A stretch of DNA of 35,854 nucleotides from Bdellovibrionales bacterium. GTDB taxonomy: Bacteria > Bdellovibrionota > Bdellovibrionia > Bdellovibrionales > JAGQZY01. The DNA is taken from contig JAGQZY010000022.1 of NCBI GenBank assembly GCA_020435205.1, positions 1 through 35,854 of the forward strand. The letters are read 5' to 3'. Positions 31,681-35,854 of this stretch are shown one piece after another (within the stretch, counting starts at the first letter, position 1; every line of letters begins with the position of its first letter). A program made the translations under genes and the position numbers. The notes under the pieces were generated by a model. It was not told the origin of the DNA, did no database searches, and was given only the letters and a program-made list of their open reading frames with translations.

Positions 31681-33345
31681 TTGAGTTTTTCAGCCTTGGA
31701 TCGCCATCAACATATCCAAAACTTGCAGGAACAGTCATTTGATTTAGCGATCATTGGTGGAGGGATTAACGGTGCCGGGATTGCTCGTGATGCTGCTTCT
31801 CGTGGTCTAAAGGTGGCTTTAGTCGAAGCCAAAGATTATGCCATTGGGACGAGTTCTCGCTCGAGCAAACTGATTCACGGGGGCATTCGTTACCTTGAAA
31901 ATCTGGAGTTTTCTTTGGTTTTTGAAGCCCTCGCAGAAAGAGCCCATCTGTTTGAAATGGCCCCCCATCTGGTGCACCCTCTTCGCTTTGTCATTCCTGT
32001 ATACCAAAGCTCAAGGGTTGGGTTTTGGAAAATGGCTGCGGGCATGTGGCTCTATGACTTGTTGGCTTTGTTTGAAACTCCCAAAATGCATGAAAGACAT
32101 AGTCCCGAAGACCTCAAAGAGATTATGCCAATACTCGACCGTCGTGAGTTGGTTGGAGCTCTTGAGTATTCAGATGCCTACATGGATGATGATCGTCTTG
32201 TCATTGAGACTTTGCGTGACGCTGTTCGCATGGGTGCTCAATCCGCTAACTACTGCCAAGTCATTGGGGCCAATCGCCAGGGCAATATTATTCAATCCCT
32301 TCAGGTTCGAGACGAACTTTCGGGAAAGACTTTTTCGCTCAAAGCTCGGCAGTTTATAGGGTCCCTAGGCCCTTGGACGGACATAGTTGGCGCTCAGCTA
32401 GACCCAGAATGGAAACCTAAATTGCGTCCCACGAAAGGAGTGCATCTTATTTTTCCAAAAGAGCGCTTACCTTTGGATCGAGCTGTCGTTATGGCTGTGG
32501 AGAAGCGAATTATTTTTGTGATCCCTCGCCATGAAATGGTGATCGTGGGTACTACCGATACAGATTACAATAAAAATCCTTATGATGTTTCCGTCGATTG
32601 GAAGGATGTCGAGTACCTTTTGAGTTCGCTCAACCATTATTTTCCTAAATTGAATCTTAAAGTGGATGATATTGTAGCGAGTTACAGTGGTGTGCGTCCT
32701 TTAGTGAATGATGGTTCTGATACGGAAGGCAAGACCAGCCGAGAACACAGCCTTTTTTCTGATGGTGACAACCTAAGTTTTATTGCCGGAGGCAAGTATA
32801 CCACCTACCGCCTAATGGCTGAGCAAGCAGTGGATTTTGTTTTGGCTAAAATGCCTTTTGATTATCGTATGAAATTTTCAAGGTCCAATACTCAAGGCCC
32901 CATCAATGACCAAGTTTCCGTTATAGAATATCAGCGGACGAAGGATCAAATTAAAGATCTCAGTGAAAGCTTTGGTTTTTCTCCTTCGATTGTTGAAAAC
33001 TTGGTGGATAGGCATGGTGGAGAAGCGATTCAGCTTCTCCAATTGATGTCCGAAAAGTTTCATCAAGGCCAAGAAGATGAGGCTATGTGGATGGCTGAAG
33101 CTCATTTTGCGATTGAAGAGACCTGTTGCCTAGCTTTGAAGGATTTTTACTGGCGCAGGACCCCCTTATTTTTGTCGAATAAAAACCACGGACTCAAGTA
33201 TTTAGATGGTATTGCGGCTGTCTTTGCTAAAATGCTGAAGTGGGATGCGCAAGAGGTCGACAGACAAAAGAAGGAGCTTCTGTCAGAAATCAATAAAGAG
33301 ATGGCGTGGAAATTTACCTACGAAGATTCTTCAGAGCAGACATAA
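31681..33345 (+). CDS. glpD: Aerobic glycerol-3-phosphate dehydrogenase (FAD)
   Basis: This 554-residue flavoprotein oxidises sn-glycerol 3-phosphate to dihydroxyacetone phosphate and passes electrons to the quinone pool at the inner membrane. The FAD-binding motif is AIIGGGINGAGIARDAASRG. The GlpD signature GTSSRSSKLIHGGIRYLE follows, and later YSGVRPLVND and FIAGGKYTTYR are typical. A C-terminal helical domain occupies the last 150 residues. The start is TTG with GTGAGG upstream. It follows the GNAT-like gene by three bases. The last 32 bases overlap the convergent SCP2-like gene. In a predator it could channel glycerol phosphate from prey phospholipids, but that is inference. Confidence 0.95.
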   Translation: MSFSALDRHQHIQNLQEQSFDLAIIGGGINGAGIARDAASRGLKVALVEAKDYAIGTSSRSSKLIHGGIRYLENLEFSLVFEALAERAHLFEMAPHLVHPLRFVIPVYQSSRVGFWKMAAGMWLYDLLALFETPKMHERHSPEDLKEIMPILDRRELVGALEYSDAYMDDDRLVIETLRDAVRMGAQSANYCQVIGANRQGNIIQSLQVRDELSGKTFSLKARQFIGSLGPWTDIVGAQLDPEWKPKLRPTKGVHLIFPKERLPLDRAVVMAVEKRIIFVIPRHEMVIVGTTDTDYNKNPYDVSVDWKDVEYLLSSLNHYFPKLNLKVDDIVASYSGVRPLVNDGSDTEGKTSREHSLFSDGDNLSFIAGGKYTTYRLMAEQAVDFVLAKMPFDYRMKFSRSNTQGPINDQVSVIEYQRTKDQIKDLSESFGFSPSIVENLVDRHGGEAIQLLQLMSEKFHQGQEDEAMWMAEAHFAIEETCCLALKDFYWRRTPLFLSNKNHGLKYLDGIAAVFAKMLKWDAQEVDRQKKELLSEINKEMAWKFTYEDSSEQT

Positions 33346-33769
33346 TTTTTCCGATGTCACTCAAATCATATTTTCGCAGCTCTTGTAAGAACTCCTGACC
33401 TCCAATTTTGAGGAGCTCTAAATAACCTTTACGTGGAAGTTGTAGGATGGATCCTGGCATGCGAACAGTGACATCTTGGGCTACAATTTCTTTGAGAAGC
33501 TTCACACCTAATTGTCCAGGAGTGAGGCCCTTTTCGGCGATGAGAGTGGAAATGGCAGCTGGTGTAGCCTCAAAAACGAAGTCAGGGTGCAATGCCTCAC
33601 CAGACTCAACGACAAGTTCACTGGCGTTCTTAGCCACCCGAACGGAGTGACTGCCTCCGACAACAATAGAAATCTCCGCGGAGTTCTTCATCACAGCCAA
33701 GGATTTCTGGCAGGCCGGGTCTGTTTGCAAAAAACTCACTAAATTTTCAATCAATTGCTTGGCTTCCAT
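33314..33769 (-). CDS. SCP2-like sterol/lipid-binding domain protein
   Basis: The chosen ATG at 33769 gives 151 residues. The frame is open to 33886, but the extension is Arg/Pro-rich and looks non-coding. AAGAG precedes the ATG. The middle region (EISIVVGGSHSVRVAK, FEATPAAISTLIAEKGLTPG, DVTVRMPGSILQLPRKGY) has the strand-helix order of the SCP-2 domain. Such domains bind lipids or act as small helpers of other enzymes. No signal peptide is seen, so it should be cytoplasmic. The family call is tentative. Its last 32 bases overlap the end of glpD. Confidence 0.7.
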   Translation of the reverse strand: MEAKQLIENLVSFLQTDPACQKSLAVMKNSAEISIVVGGSHSVRVAKNASELVVESGEALHPDFVFEATPAAISTLIAEKGLTPGQLGVKLLKEIVAQDVTVRMPGSILQLPRKGYLELLKIGGQEFLQELRKYDLSDIGKIMSALKNLRR

Positions 33770-33909
33770 AAAACTCTTAGCACAATAACGGTCCTTGCGC
33801 TGAATTTCTACCAAGGAGATCGAGGAGCTAACTTGTCGGCGCACCGCAATAACAAAAGAGCGGGGGGGTCTCCACAAAGGAGGCAAATTCTAGTGGCTAA
33901 CCTCTCGTA

Positions 33910-35006
<1,097 letters not shown>

Positions 35007-35017
35007 AGGGGGACTTG

Positions 35018-35854
35018 GTGGCCAAAAGGAACAAGCGTCAATCCCTCCGACAGTTGGTATTTACCTGGTTCCTTCTTTTCACATTGTTGCCCTTGATCGT
35101 TTTGGCATTTGTCGTACAAATGCAATATCAAAAAAGTATCAATCAGCAGATCAAGGATCGGTTGACTATCCATGTTCGAGAATTGGAAAGCTTATTTTCC
35201 AGAGATCGCAACGAGATGGAAGAGTTTTTAAACTCGGTAGTTACGGATAATTCTATTGTTTATTACCTTAGTACCCTTGAGGTGGAAGCGCTAAAATCAA
35301 CCCTAACAGACAAAATTGCTCGCTACTCTCAAAAAAAGGTAAAAGTCTATACCCATGCTGGCCAATTGATTGTTCATTTCCACGACACCTATCAGTCCAT
35401 TCATGGTGGCGAGGATGTTCCTTTTGCTCTTCGAGAAAAACTGGAAACAGAAAGTAAAATTAATAGGGTTCTTTTTGAAAGGAAAGGCGATGAAACTCTA
35501 CTGACCCTATCGATCATTCAAAAAATTGTGGGTGTGCAGGATAGAACTGTTGGTTATGTTGAAGCCGTGATTCCAGTTGACCTGCAGTTGCTTGGGCGCA
35601 TGAATCGTGCCGTTGGCGCTGAAATTGTTTTTTTTGATTCTAGCGGAAGAGTTTTACTGGGAACTTTACCCAGTGAAGTAGAAAAGTATGATCTTGGTGA
35701 TAGATTTTTACGTGGGCAAAATAGTTTTTTTGAATTTTCAGTTTTAGGCATTCCCTATGCCTTTATCTCCACAGCAATGAGTTGGGGCGGGATGGAGTTT
35801 CTTATTGGGGTCGGGTCATCCAAGGAGGCCGCCGAAGCCAACATTCGCAAGGTC
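35018..35854 (+). CDS. Membrane sensor protein, 3' end cut by window edge
   Basis: An open frame runs from GTG at 35018 to the window edge (279 codons). AGGGGG lies five bases before this GTG. A TTG at 35015 is too close to it. A basic N-terminus (VAKRNKRQSLRQL) is followed by one membrane helix (FLLFTLLPLIVLAFVV) and then about 230 residues of periplasmic-type sequence. That stretch begins with a helix (INQQIKDRLTIHVRELESLF) and then has mixed alpha/beta sequence such as EAVIPVDLQLLG and EIVFFDSSGRVLLGTL, resembling a double-PAS (dCache-like) sensor. The output domain lies outside the window. A histidine kinase, diguanylate cyclase or chemoreceptor is possible. It immediately follows mreB. 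Confidence 0.75.
   Translation, partial: MAKRNKRQSLRQLVFTWFLLFTLLPLIVLAFVVQMQYQKSINQQIKDRLTIHVRELESLFSRDRNEMEEFLNSVVTDNSIVYYLSTLEVEALKSTLTDKIARYSQKKVKVYTHAGQLIVHFHDTYQSIHGGEDVPFALREKLETESKINRVLFERKGDETLLTLSIIQKIVGVQDRTVGYVEAVIPVDLQLLGRMNRAVGAEIVFFDSSGRVLLGTLPSEVEKYDLGDRFLRGQNSFFEFSVLGIPYAFISTAMSWGGMEFLIGVGSSKEAAEANIRKV

Overview
This window looks like chromosome of a Bdellovibrio-type predatory bacterium (phylum Bdellovibrionota) or a close relative. That is inference. It rests on moderate G+C, very tight gene packing, several exported proteins with no recognisable family, non-ATG starts, and the mix of cell-wall genes. I found no tRNA, rRNA, CRISPR array, insertion sequence, prophage or plasmid function. 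The region reads as core chromosome with lineage-specific secreted proteins between housekeeping genes.

Layout, left to right. (1) 1-5.3 kb: a truncated leftward gene of unknown function, an exported protein, an unusual radical-SAM protein, a coiled-coil lipoprotein with a clear terminator, and a helical-repeat (TPR-like) protein. (2) 5.6-9.1 kb: rmuC, then a two-gene operon for exported, glycine-rich proteins behind a sigma-28-like promoter. (3) 9.1-12.2 kb, leftward: a three-gene operon that looks like a complete MurNAc salvage route (AmgK-like kinase, MurU-like nucleotidyltransferase, AnmK). (4) 12.3-15.0 kb, leftward: a sigma-54 activator followed by a gene that resembles an activator whose ATPase has decayed. 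(5) 15.2-17.6 kb: an MsbA-type ABC exporter and a small exported LprI-like protein. (6) 17.6-24.4 kb, leftward: uvrA, a class A penicillin-binding protein, an exported coiled-coil protein with its own sigma-28-like promoter, and a tiny membrane protein. (7) 25.0-30.4 kb, rightward: the overlapping run xseA-xseB-ispA-tlyA, a patatin-like lipoprotein that has lost its catalytic serine, and an aminopeptidase P. (8) 30.4-35.9 kb: a HAD phosphatase, a GNAT-like protein, glpD, an SCP2-like protein, mreB, and the start of a membrane sensor.

Themes. Envelope and peptidoglycan genes recur: MurNAc salvage, PBP1A, MreB, MsbA-type exporter and an LprI-like protein. A predator that grows inside prey and digests prey wall would have a use for these, but that link is inference. 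The most interesting regulatory signal is an exact 17-bp dyad sequence at 6846-6862 and 24188-24204. Each copy lies upstream of an exported-protein gene with a sigma-28-like promoter, which suggests a co-regulated set of secreted proteins. The main biochemical oddities are the Ser-to-Glu patatin and the sigma-54-activator-like protein with no Walker A motif. Four convergent gene pairs overlap or nearly touch at their 3' ends.
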